This document shows positions 1-5,444 of a stretch of 7,982 nt of DNA, one piece after another. The first letter of the stretch is position 1, and every line of letters begins with the position of its first letter. The stretch comes from Nitrospiraceae bacterium (GTDB lineage Bacteria > Nitrospirota > Nitrospiria > Nitrospirales > Nitrospiraceae), in the NCBI GenBank assembly GCA_005793285.1, contig SXPO01000066.1, forward strand, positions 1-7,982, in the 5' to 3' direction. The notes under the pieces were generated by a model. The model saw nothing but the letters and a program-made list of their open reading frames with translations. It did no database searches and was not told where the DNA came from. The translations under genes were made by a program, and so were the position numbers.

Positions 1-1
1 A

Positions 2-413
2 ATCACAGGAAAGACTGTGCCGCTGATCCGTGGGGACTGCCGCGACCGTGCCGCGCTGATCGCCGCCTTGCGGCATTGTCAGGCGACGGCGGTGATTCAT
101 TTTGCCGGTCTCAAAGCGGTTGGAGAAGCTCGGTCGATGGAACCAATCGACAGAGTGCCTGACGGTGAATCTCGGCACCGGCAAAGGCTATAGCGTGTTG
201 GATATCGTGAGGGCGTTCGAGCAAGCCAGCGGCACACGAATCGCCTACAGGGTGGCGCCTCGCCGATCCGGCGATATCGCGTCCTGCTATGCAGATCCAG
301 GCCAAGCGACCAACCTGCTCGTGTGGCGAGCCGAGCGTGGACTCTCAGACATGTGCGCCGATACCTGGCGCTGGCAGAGCCTCAATCCCCACGGATTCAA
401 TCCTCCCCGGTAA
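2..413 (+). pseudogene. galE: UDP-glucose 4-epimerase (galE) remnant with internal deletion and frameshift; 5' end outside window
   Basis: Intact GalE interconverts UDP-glucose and UDP-galactose in the cytoplasm (extended SDR family). Reading from base 2, the translation matches the GalE segment after the first Rossmann strands, including VIHFAGLKAVGEARSMEPID, where the family normally continues into the conserved YY.NN segment. Instead, at about 149-153 the match jumps to another frame and continues as ECLTVNLGTGKGYSVLDIV, then RRSGDIASCYADP and DTWRWQSLNPHGF, which is the normal GalE C-terminus ending at the TAA at 411-413. About 160 codons are missing by comparison with E. coli GalE (from memory). 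The lost part includes the catalytic Ser/Thr and YxxxK. The first frame runs into a TAG soon after the junction. A TTG-initiated frame (102-413) could be called as a gene but would encode only a fragment. The product cannot be an active epimerase. A misassembly is the main alternative to a genuine deletion. Confidence 0.85.
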
Positions 414-525
414 GCAAACGGTACCGGGAGCTACTGGCCTATGCCACGAACAAGAAACGCAGGGGATTGTCTTTGATCCGCTATAAGCCATCGGCCCTAC
501 GCGCTTCTTCTCACACCGTTCGCTC

Positions 526-1404
526 CTACACGTTGTTCTCAGTCAGACAGCGGCCGAATCCCATCTGTTCGGCAAAATGATAGGAGTAGTGGAGGGCGGC
601 GAGGTTGGCAATGCGTTCTTCCGCTTCGTCCCGCGTATCGGCATAGATGATCTGTACACCGTAGCGCGCGGTCAGCGCATCGAGAAAATCCATCAACCCG
701 TTCTTGTGATACTGATTGAGACGGCCTCCGGCCTTCTTATGCTGGACGGTGCCTTCGATCACCAGAACCCGAGCGGGGTAGGACTGCATCTGTTCGAGTT
801 CGATCAGAAAGGGGGTGCGATCATCATGCGGATTGGAGAAAATCGTGTAGAGCACTTCCACGTTCAGGCTCTTGATTGCCAGAACCTCCGGCATCTCCGC
901 CACTGCATAGTTACCGACGGGCAATGATTCCCGCATCGTCCCGGCAATGCGGGTGAACCCCTGAAAGCCATACGGATGGGGTTCTCTGGTATCAATATAG
1001 AGATGGATGGCAGGCACCATGATCGTGCCCCGCTCCTGCTTCACGAGCATAATGGGGGATTGCGGTCCTCGTCGCTCACGCGACTGAGGCGCCGCCTGCC
1101 TGGGTGGAGTCGCTGCATAGGGCGACGCAGAAGGTGGCCTAGTGGTCTGCGCGGTCGGAGACGCCGTCGGCTGCACAGTTGCATCGTAGCGCGCGCGCGC
1201 GGTGGGATCGCTCAGCGTCTGGTAGGCCTGGTTGATGAGCTTGGTTCGGGCTTCAGCTTTTTCGTGCAATGTCGGCGCATGCGTGAAGCGGTCCGGATGC
1301 CACACTTGAAGCTGCTCATGCCAGGCCTTCTTGATCTCGGGCTCGGTAGCGGTCGGCAGCAGTTCCAAGAGCGCATAGTAATCCGCCGTTCGTTCGTCCC
1401 GCAT
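526..1404 (-). CDS. J-domain protein with C-terminal ERCC4-like (XPF-type) nuclease fold
   Basis: Residue numbers count from ATG 1404 (292 aa). Residues 7-75 form a DnaJ J domain: DYYALLELL, the HPD motif at 36-38 (VWHPDRF), and an end resembling the usual DP..RARYD. It should therefore stimulate an Hsp70 ATPase. Residues 77-127 are a Pro/Thr/Ala/Gln-rich linker. Residues about 133-275 resemble the ERCC4 nuclease domain: IHLYIDTRE, LPVGNY, AIKS, a RTPFLIELEQM helix, VLVIEG, and a YGVQIIYADTRDEAEERIA tail as in phage and bacterial ERCC4 proteins. The hallmark GD...ERK...D is degraded: D165 is N, E176 is A, R177 is I, and only K178 remains. The gene follows the permease gene on the same strand with no visible terminator, so it may be co-transcribed. 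ATG 1404 is chosen because GGAG lies 6 nt upstream. ATG 1443 adds 13 residues but has a poorer site. The J domain is certain, the nuclease fold is likely, and the biological role is unknown. It is not true DnaJ, since it lacks the G/F and zinc-finger regions. Confidence 0.85.
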   Translation of the reverse strand: MRDERTADYYALLELLPTATEPEIKKAWHEQLQVWHPDRFTHAPTLHEKAEARTKLINQAYQTLSDPTARARYDATVQPTASPTAQTTRPPSASPYAATPPRQAAPQSRERRGPQSPIMLVKQERGTIMVPAIHLYIDTREPHPYGFQGFTRIAGTMRESLPVGNYAVAEMPEVLAIKSLNVEVLYTIFSNPHDDRTPFLIELEQMQSYPARVLVIEGTVQHKKAGGRLNQYHKNGLMDFLDALTARYGVQIIYADTRDEAEERIANLAALHYSYHFAEQMGFGRCLTENNV

Positions 1405-1410
1405 CAGTGT

Positions 1411-1414
1411 CTCC
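1411..1414 (-). promoter_or_regulatory. Ribosome binding site GGAG deciding the start of the J-domain/ERCC4 gene
   Basis: On the minus strand GGAG lies 6 nt before ATG 1404, an ideal spacing. The upstream in-frame ATG at 1443 has only a GAGG about 14 nt away. The J domain begins 7 residues after the 1404 start, so no domain is lost by choosing it. Confidence 0.55.
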
Positions 1415-1494
1415 GCGCAAAAAACTTCCTCGGCACCGTCCATCTTGCCAGCCGCATCCTCATCCTGCCCTCCCTGCTGGTGATAAAAGACCCC

Positions 1495-2265
1495 TTACGA
1501 TCTCCCGGTTCCCCAACGGCGATGGAGAAATCGTTCAATCGGAGCGAACAACGTTTTGTCGACGGCCAATCCAATGAGAACAATGACGATCATCACACCG
1601 ATGACTTGATCCATCGCACTCAACTCTCGGCCATAATGCAGCAGATGCCCGAGACCGAACCCAGTCAGAATCGTCACATAAATTTCCGCCGCCATCAGAG
1701 ATCGCCAGGCGAATGCCCACCCCTGTTTCATCCCGCTCAAGAGAAACGGAAGCGCGGCAGGCAGAATGACATGGGTCCAGGTGTGGAATCCGGACGATCC
1801 CATGCTGCGGGCAGCGCGGCTATAAATCGGCGGGATCGTCCGTACGCCGGTATCGGTCGCAATGATCAAGGACCACAATGTTCCCATTACCACCACGAAC
1901 AGCATGGCGGATTCCGTCTGCCCGAACCAGAGCAGCGCCAACGGGACCCAACAGACACTGGGAAGCGTCTGAAGTCCTAATGCCAGGACCCCGATCGTGT
2001 CCTGAGACCATTTCGACGAAGCCGTCAAGAGGCCCAAGGGAAGTCCTACGAGAATCCCCAGACCATAACCGATCAAGAGACGCCGAACCGTCACGAGCAT
2101 CGCTTCGAACAATGTTCCATCTTCAACCGCCGACCGCAGATAGTCCAATACACTCAACGGAGCCGGCAGCAGGAGCGGAGACCAGATCTTGGCGGCAACC
2201 AGCAGATGCCACGAGACAGCAAGAGCCGAAAAGAATAGCGCGGCAACCAACCACCGTGTGATCAT
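1495..2265 (-). CDS. NitT/TauT-family ABC transporter permease (SsuC/TauC-like)
   Basis: This is the inner-membrane permease of an importer of the nitrate/sulfonate/taurine class (binding-protein-dependent transport family, BPD_transp_1). The 256 residues hold about six hydrophobic segments, roughly at 5-26, 61-82, 93-113, 118-138, 183-203 and 218-238. The cytoplasmic EAA loop that docks on the ATPase is visible at about 150-173 (RAARSMGSSGF...ILPAALP), with the expected glycine. LPAPLSVLDYL near the N-terminus and TGFGLGHLLHYGREL near the C-terminus are typical of SsuC/TauC relatives. The length is normal for the family. Its ATG overlaps the stop codon of the upstream ATPase gene in an ATGA arrangement (2262-2265), which points to translational coupling. 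The substrate cannot be read from the permease. Aliphatic sulfonate, taurine, nitrate or another small anion are all possible. Confidence 0.93.
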   Translation of the reverse strand: MITRWLVAALFFSALAVSWHLLVAAKIWSPLLLPAPLSVLDYLRSAVEDGTLFEAMLVTVRRLLIGYGLGILVGLPLGLLTASSKWSQDTIGVLALGLQTLPSVCWVPLALLWFGQTESAMLFVVVMGTLWSLIIATDTGVRTIPPIYSRAARSMGSSGFHTWTHVILPAALPFLLSGMKQGWAFAWRSLMAAEIYVTILTGFGLGHLLHYGRELSAMDQVIGVMIVIVLIGLAVDKTLFAPIERFLHRRWGTGRS

Positions 2266-3068
2266 CCCGCGACCTCCGCCTGGACATAGCCTTTCAAAAC
2301 ACGGGTGATTTCCGTCGAATAGCGGGCAAGGTCCACACTATTGATGTCGCGCGGGCGAGGGAGCGGAATCTCGAACTCCTCACGAATCCGCCCAGGATGG
2401 GGAGAAAAGAGGATGACACGGTCTCCAAGACAGACCGCTTCGCGCACGTTATGCGTCACGAAGACAATCGTCTTCCGGTGCTGGCTCCAGATCCGTTGAA
2501 TATCCCCGTACAGCTGCTCACGAGTCAGCGCGTCCAAGGCGCCAAACGGCTCATCCATCAACAGCACACTGGGGTTCGGGGCCAGCGATCGAGCCAGCGC
2601 CACACGTTGTTTCATACCGCCGGACAATTCATGGACATTCGCATGCATGAACCGCTTCAAGCCGACGAGTTCTAAAAAATACTCGGCTTTCTCACGGCGT
2701 TCCACCGCGCTCAAGCCGTTGATGAGGTTGAGGCCGAAAAGAACATTTCCAAGGACCGTGAGCCAGGGAAAGAGCGCAGCTTCTTGGAACATCATCAGGC
2801 GATGCGGTCCCGGACCCGTAATCATCTGTCCGTCGGCCTGGACCACCCCCCGGTCAGGTCGATCTAACCCGGCGATCATATTCAACAGCGTCGATTTCCC
2901 GCAACCGCTGGGACCGACGAGGCAGACAAATTCTCCCTCGGCAATGCGGAGCGTCACATCATCAAGCGCATGAACGTTCATGGAACTGGTCTGGAACCAC
3001 TTGGAGACATGCTCCAACACAAGTTTGCCTGTGACACGATCCGCCAGCGAAGCCTCTCCCCCTTCCAT
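2262..3068 (-). CDS. NitT/TauT-family ABC transporter ATP-binding protein (SsuB/TauB-like)
   Basis: This cytoplasmic ATPase powers the adjacent permease. Numbered from ATG 3068 (268 aa), it shows every ABC motif: Walker A GPSGCGKST at 52-60, Q-loop Gln 95 (MMFQEAALFPWLTV), signature LSGGMKQRVALAR from 148, Walker B VLLMDEP at 168-174 with catalytic E173, the D-loop in GALDALTRE, and the switch His 206 in VTHNVREA. The FPW after the Q-loop and the SPHPGRI segment near the C-terminus are characteristic of the NitT/TauT group. ATG 3068 is preferred because it lies 1 nt after the TGA of the binding-protein gene and has AAGGA about 10 nt upstream. The longer frame from 3128 would add 20 residues overlapping the previous gene. 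It is the middle gene of a binding protein-ATPase-permease operon. All catalytic residues are intact, so it should be active. Confidence 0.94.
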   Translation of the reverse strand: MEGGEASLADRVTGKLVLEHVSKWFQTSSMNVHALDDVTLRIAEGEFVCLVGPSGCGKSTLLNMIAGLDRPDRGVVQADGQMITGPGPHRLMMFQEAALFPWLTVLGNVLFGLNLINGLSAVERREKAEYFLELVGLKRFMHANVHELSGGMKQRVALARSLAPNPSVLLMDEPFGALDALTREQLYGDIQRIWSQHRKTIVFVTHNVREAVCLGDRVILFSPHPGRIREEFEIPLPRPRDINSVDLARYSTEITRVLKGYVQAEVAG

Positions 3069-3069
3069 G

Positions 3070-4035
3070 TCAACGCCATCCTTCAATGAGCCGCGACAAG
3101 TCTGGCGCCGCCCGCATGAATCCAGCACGTTGCGCGTGACTCACGAATTGCTGAAATTCTTCGATGGAGGTTTCCGAACGTAATGCGATGCGTTTCCAGG
3201 CTTGTGCGATCAACTCAGGCGATACCTTGGCCTGCGTTTCGAAGACGAGTTCGGCCTGGACCATCCGTTGTGCTTCCGCAGGATGCGCCAGAATCCACTC
3301 CGTCAACTCTCGGTGAGCTTGAGCGAACTTTGCCGCAAGCTCTCGTTTGGTCTTGAGAAATTTCACCCCCGACACGAGAAGAGTGATACTTTCCTTCGAT
3401 TGCTCAAGCACGACTTTGCCTCCAGCCTCACGCTCCAACCGTGACACCCATGGCTCGACCGTCCAGACCGCGTCAAGCTTCCGCTGCTGAAACAGCGTAA
3501 TTTGATCGGGGTTCGGCGTCGGAACGATGAAGGCCTCACCACCGGTCTGCGTGATTTTCAATCCCCCATTGGCGAGCCAGGCCCGACAGGCCACATCCTG
3601 AGTGTTGCCAAGTTGTGGGGTCGCGATGGTTTTACCACGGAAATCAGCCGGCTGTTTGAGGCCAGAATCCGGCTGCACCACCAATGCGGCGCCACCAGCC
3701 GCCGCACCAGCAAGAATCCTGATCTCCTCGCCCCCGGATTTACCATAGGCATTCAGTGCTGGATTTGGCCCCACATACGTCAGATCAATCGTACCAGCCA
3801 AGATGGCTTCAATCGCACTCGGCCCGGCATTGTAGCTGTACCATTCGATCTTTACATCTTTACCCAGCCGCTTCTCGAACCAACCCTGTCCTGTCCGCGA
3901 AAGATGGTGCGCAACCAGACCTTGCACGTGGGTGATATTCGGGAAATGGCCAACGCGAATTGTCTCCTCTGCCAAGGCTGGAGATATACCGATGAGAAGG
4001 ACACTGACTCCCAAAAGGAATGCAGGCGCTTTCAT
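3070..4035 (-). CDS. NitT/TauT-family ABC transporter periplasmic substrate-binding protein (SsuA/TauA/NMT1-like)
   Basis: This periplasmic binding protein delivers ligand to the adjacent ATPase and permease. Numbered from ATG 4035 (321 aa), it has a signal peptide (MKAPAF, a hydrophobic core, cleavage after ALA at about residue 22). The mature protein opens with TIRVGHFPNITH, typical of the sulfonate/taurine/nitrate binding-protein superfamily. Other family marks are the YNAGPSAIEAILAGTIDLTYVGPNP segment (about 68-92), DFRGKTIATPQLGNTQD (131-147), and LFQQRKLDAVWTVEPWVSRL (181-200). ATG 4035 has AGGA 5 nt upstream and places the signal peptide at the N-terminus. In-frame ATGs at 4113 and 4056 would give unlikely N-terminal extensions. 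It is first in its operon and divergent from the XRE-type regulator gene. The ligand is undetermined. A sulfonate-like anion is the default guess, but the regulator next door looks molybdate-type, so an oxyanion is also possible. Confidence 0.9.
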   Translation of the reverse strand: MKAPAFLLGVSVLLIGISPALAEETIRVGHFPNITHVQGLVAHHLSRTGQGWFEKRLGKDVKIEWYSYNAGPSAIEAILAGTIDLTYVGPNPALNAYGKSGGEEIRILAGAAAGGAALVVQPDSGLKQPADFRGKTIATPQLGNTQDVACRAWLANGGLKITQTGGEAFIVPTPNPDQITLFQQRKLDAVWTVEPWVSRLEREAGGKVVLEQSKESITLLVSGVKFLKTKRELAAKFAQAHRELTEWILAHPAEAQRMVQAELVFETQAKVSPELIAQAWKRIALRSETSIEEFQQFVSHAQRAGFMRAAPDLSRLIEGWR

Positions 4036-4084
4036 TTTCTTCCTGACCTCCAACATGACGTCTATATTTTCAAAGACTCGCCAT

Positions 4085-4112
4085 ACTATACTATTCCCAT
4101 CATGATTGTACA
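4085..4112 (-). promoter_or_regulatory. Candidate sigma-70-type promoter of the NitT/TauT transporter operon
   Basis: On the minus strand, TGTACA (4112-4107, 4 of 6 matches to TTGACA) is followed after 16 nt by TATAGT (4090-4085, 5 of 6 matches to TATAAT). A transcript starting near 4078 would have a leader of about 40 nt before ATG 4035. The -35 element falls inside the palindrome at 4107-4124, so a protein bound there would block RNA polymerase. This is a motif match only. Confidence 0.4.
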
Positions 4113-4124
4113 TATATATTTACA
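4107..4124. promoter_or_regulatory. 18-bp near-perfect palindrome, candidate operator
   Basis: TGTACATATATATTTACA is palindromic at 8 of 9 base pairs; only 4111/4120 mismatch. Outer TGTA/TACA arms flank an alternating AT core. It covers the candidate -35 box of the minus-strand operon. The AT-rich core loosely recalls the TATATA halves of the E. coli ModE box, but the regulator here is XRE-type rather than ModE-type, so that resemblance may be fortuitous. Confidence 0.45.
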
Positions 4125-4164
4125 GACTGCCATTTTTAATAACACGTATGTGAACATGCGCACG

Positions 4165-4170
4165 TATACT
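4165..4170 (+). promoter_or_regulatory. Candidate -10 element for the regulator operon
   Basis: TATACT matches TATAAT at 5 of 6 positions and would start transcription near 4177, about 28 nt before ATG 4205. No good -35 box lies 16-18 nt upstream, so the promoter may be weak or need an activator. The start would fall inside the inverted repeat 4170-4183. Confidence 0.28.
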
Positions 4171-4183
4171 TGACGTCTGTCAA
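4170..4183. promoter_or_regulatory. Inverted repeat TTGAC-N4-GTCAA, candidate autoregulatory operator
   Basis: Five-base arms pair perfectly around GTCT, 21 bp before the regulator's ATG. The position, over the likely transcription start, fits autorepression. The reverse complement of this area (ATTGACAGACGTCAA) agrees at 11 of 15 positions with the sequence at 4118-4132, so the two may be related binding sites. Confidence 0.35.
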
Positions 4184-4204
4184 TTATTGTTGCTACAAGG
4201 AAAT

Positions 4205-5386
4205 ATGAAGCTCTCCGAACGCAACCCAGAAAAGCCTGCGCAATTTTCCAATCGCCTCAAGGCAATTCGCACGGGACGAGGCCATTCCCAGAGTAATCTT
4301 GCCGCTCGAACTGGCATGACTCGGCAAGCCATATCGGCCATTGAATCAAATCTGTACTTGCCATCGACCGCTGTGGCCCTCCAACTGGCCACAGCGCTCG
4401 AATGCCAGGTGGAGGACCTCTTCAGCCTCACTCCGGCAGAAGACCTGATTGAAGGCGTCCTAGTCGGCCAGCTTTTTCAAGCTGAACCGGGAGATCGACC
4501 GAAGCGGGTCAAAGTCTCAACCGTTGGAAAGCGGACGATCGTACGGCCAGTTACCGACTTGGGTGAGCAGCTCTCCTTCGCCATCCCTGCTGACGGCTAT
4601 GTCACCGAGAGAGACGGCAAGCTGTCCGGCAACAGGGTGCAAGTCACACTCTCACGCGATCGAGACGAGATCGAACAGGACATTTCAGTGGCCGGCTGTG
4701 ACCCGGCAATTTTTTTGGTTGGGGAACATTTGCGACGCCATAAAGACCGCACCTCCGTTATCGGCTGGATGACGGGCAGCATGGCGGCGCTCCAAGCTCT
4801 GCAAAGAGGCGAAGTGCATGTTGCCGGCGTCCATCTCTTTGATCCGACCACAGGCGAGTCCAATCTCCCTTTTCTGAAGCGAGCGCTGAAAGGATCCGGA
4901 TACGACGTCGTGACCTTCGCAACCTGGGAGGAGGGCTTTCTCGTGCGATCCGGCAATCCAAAGTCCATTCGCACAACCGCGGATCTTGCTGAACCTCTCG
5001 TCACCCTCGTGAATAGAGAAGAGGGTTCAGGGGCACGGCTGCTGCTCGATCAACGATTGCACGCAGCAGGAGTCCAGCCGAAACAGGTTCACGGATATGA
5101 CCGGATTGTATCGTCGCACTTCGCCGTGGCAAGAACCATTGCCGATCGCCACGCGGACGTTGGGATCGGAATTCGGTCCGCAGCGCAGCAGTTCAACTTG
5201 GATTTCATACCACTGCAAGCAGCGCGCTATGACCTGGTCGTGCCTAAAGCCTATCTGAAGTCCCATCCGACCTTAGCCCATTTGTTCGAGACCCTCGCCA
5301 GCCTGCCATTTCGGAATGAGATTGAGGCGCTGGGCGGCTATGACACCAGCGAAACAGGAAAGATCCATGCGCTGCGCGCCGGCTGA
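4205..5386 (+). CDS. XRE-type transcriptional regulator with periplasmic-binding-protein-like (COG1910-type) sensor domain
   Basis: This appears to be a one-component cytoplasmic regulator. Numbered from ATG 4205 (393 aa), residues about 15-72 form an XRE helix-turn-helix (FSNRLKAIRTGRGHSQSNLA, then TGMTRQAISAIES as turn and recognition helix). Residues about 80-160 are a less recognisable connector. Residues about 165-385 resemble the PBP_like domain (PF12727/COG1910, molybdate-binding type): GCDPAIFLVGEHL, GSMAALQALQRGEVHVAGVH, FDPTTGESN, NREEGSGARLLLDQRL, and HADVGIGIRSAAQQFNLDFI. No signal peptide is present, so the domain reads an intracellular ligand. Such domains occur near molybdate and tungstate genes, and modAB lies downstream. 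AAGGA sits only 3 nt before the chosen ATG; a TTG at 4187 has no ribosome site. The gene is divergent from the NitT/TauT operon and 58 nt ahead of the barrel gene. Molybdate or tungstate as ligand is inference. Confidence 0.88.
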   Translation: MKLSERNPEKPAQFSNRLKAIRTGRGHSQSNLAARTGMTRQAISAIESNLYLPSTAVALQLATALECQVEDLFSLTPAEDLIEGVLVGQLFQAEPGDRPKRVKVSTVGKRTIVRPVTDLGEQLSFAIPADGYVTERDGKLSGNRVQVTLSRDRDEIEQDISVAGCDPAIFLVGEHLRRHKDRTSVIGWMTGSMAALQALQRGEVHVAGVHLFDPTTGESNLPFLKRALKGSGYDVVTFATWEEGFLVRSGNPKSIRTTADLAEPLVTLVNREEGSGARLLLDQRLHAAGVQPKQVHGYDRIVSSHFAVARTIADRHADVGIGIRSAAQQFNLDFIPLQAARYDLVVPKAYLKSHPTLAHLFETLASLPFRNEIEALGGYDTSETGKIHALRAG

Positions 5387-5444
5387 CAACCAAACCAACA
5401 TAAACCTGGCTCACGAATTGCGGTGGCCAATAACAGGAAGATCT

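Larger units (their letters stand above)
4036..4204. promoter_or_regulatory. AT-rich divergent intergenic control region
   Basis: This stretch of 169 bp lies between the binding-protein gene (minus) and the regulator gene (plus), and is clearly richer in A and T than the coding DNA on either side. It must hold promoters for both blocks. It carries an 18-bp near-palindrome (4107-4124), a TTGAC-N4-GTCAA inverted repeat (4170-4183), the octamer TGACGTCT twice (4056-4063 and 4171-4178), and two similar AGACTcGCCAT/AGACTGCCAT stretches starting 50 bp apart (4074 and 4124). This is the layout expected for a regulator controlling itself and the divergent operon. Confidence 0.75.

Noticed and set aside
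102..413. A free-standing 103-aa gene starting at TTG 102
   Set aside because: Its sequence is the out-of-frame C-terminus of GalE. The start has no ribosome binding site, and the preceding DNA encodes the GalE N-terminal part in another frame.
414..525. Possible bidirectional terminator or small gene between the galE remnant and the J-domain gene
   Set aside because: No stem followed by a T run is seen on either strand, and the open frames through it lack start signals or recognisable products.
1188..1200. Alternating GC run, possible Z-DNA or simple repeat
   Set aside because: It encodes the Ala-Arg-Ala-Arg stretch that normally ends a J domain, so coding constraint explains it.
976..1980. 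Long plus-strand open frame of 334 codons
   Set aside because: It lies opposite the J-domain/ERCC4 gene and the permease gene. Its product is Arg/Gly/Pro-rich without domain features, so it is a shadow of minus-strand coding.
3066..3128. Longer N-terminus for the ATPase, starting at 3128
   Set aside because: The extra 20 residues overlap the end of the binding-protein gene and match nothing in the family, while ATG 3068 has a good ribosome site and tight spacing.
3140..5421. Twelve-base repeat CTCACGAATTGC at 3140-3151 and 5410-5421
   Set aside because: It occurs once in coding sequence and once in a short intergenic gap, with no flanking similarity; chance is the simplest explanation.
5316..5444. 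Extended N-terminus of the barrel protein
   Set aside because: It overlaps the regulator gene and would bury the signal peptide behind 43 polar residues; ATG 5445 has a ribosome site and opens directly into the signal peptide.
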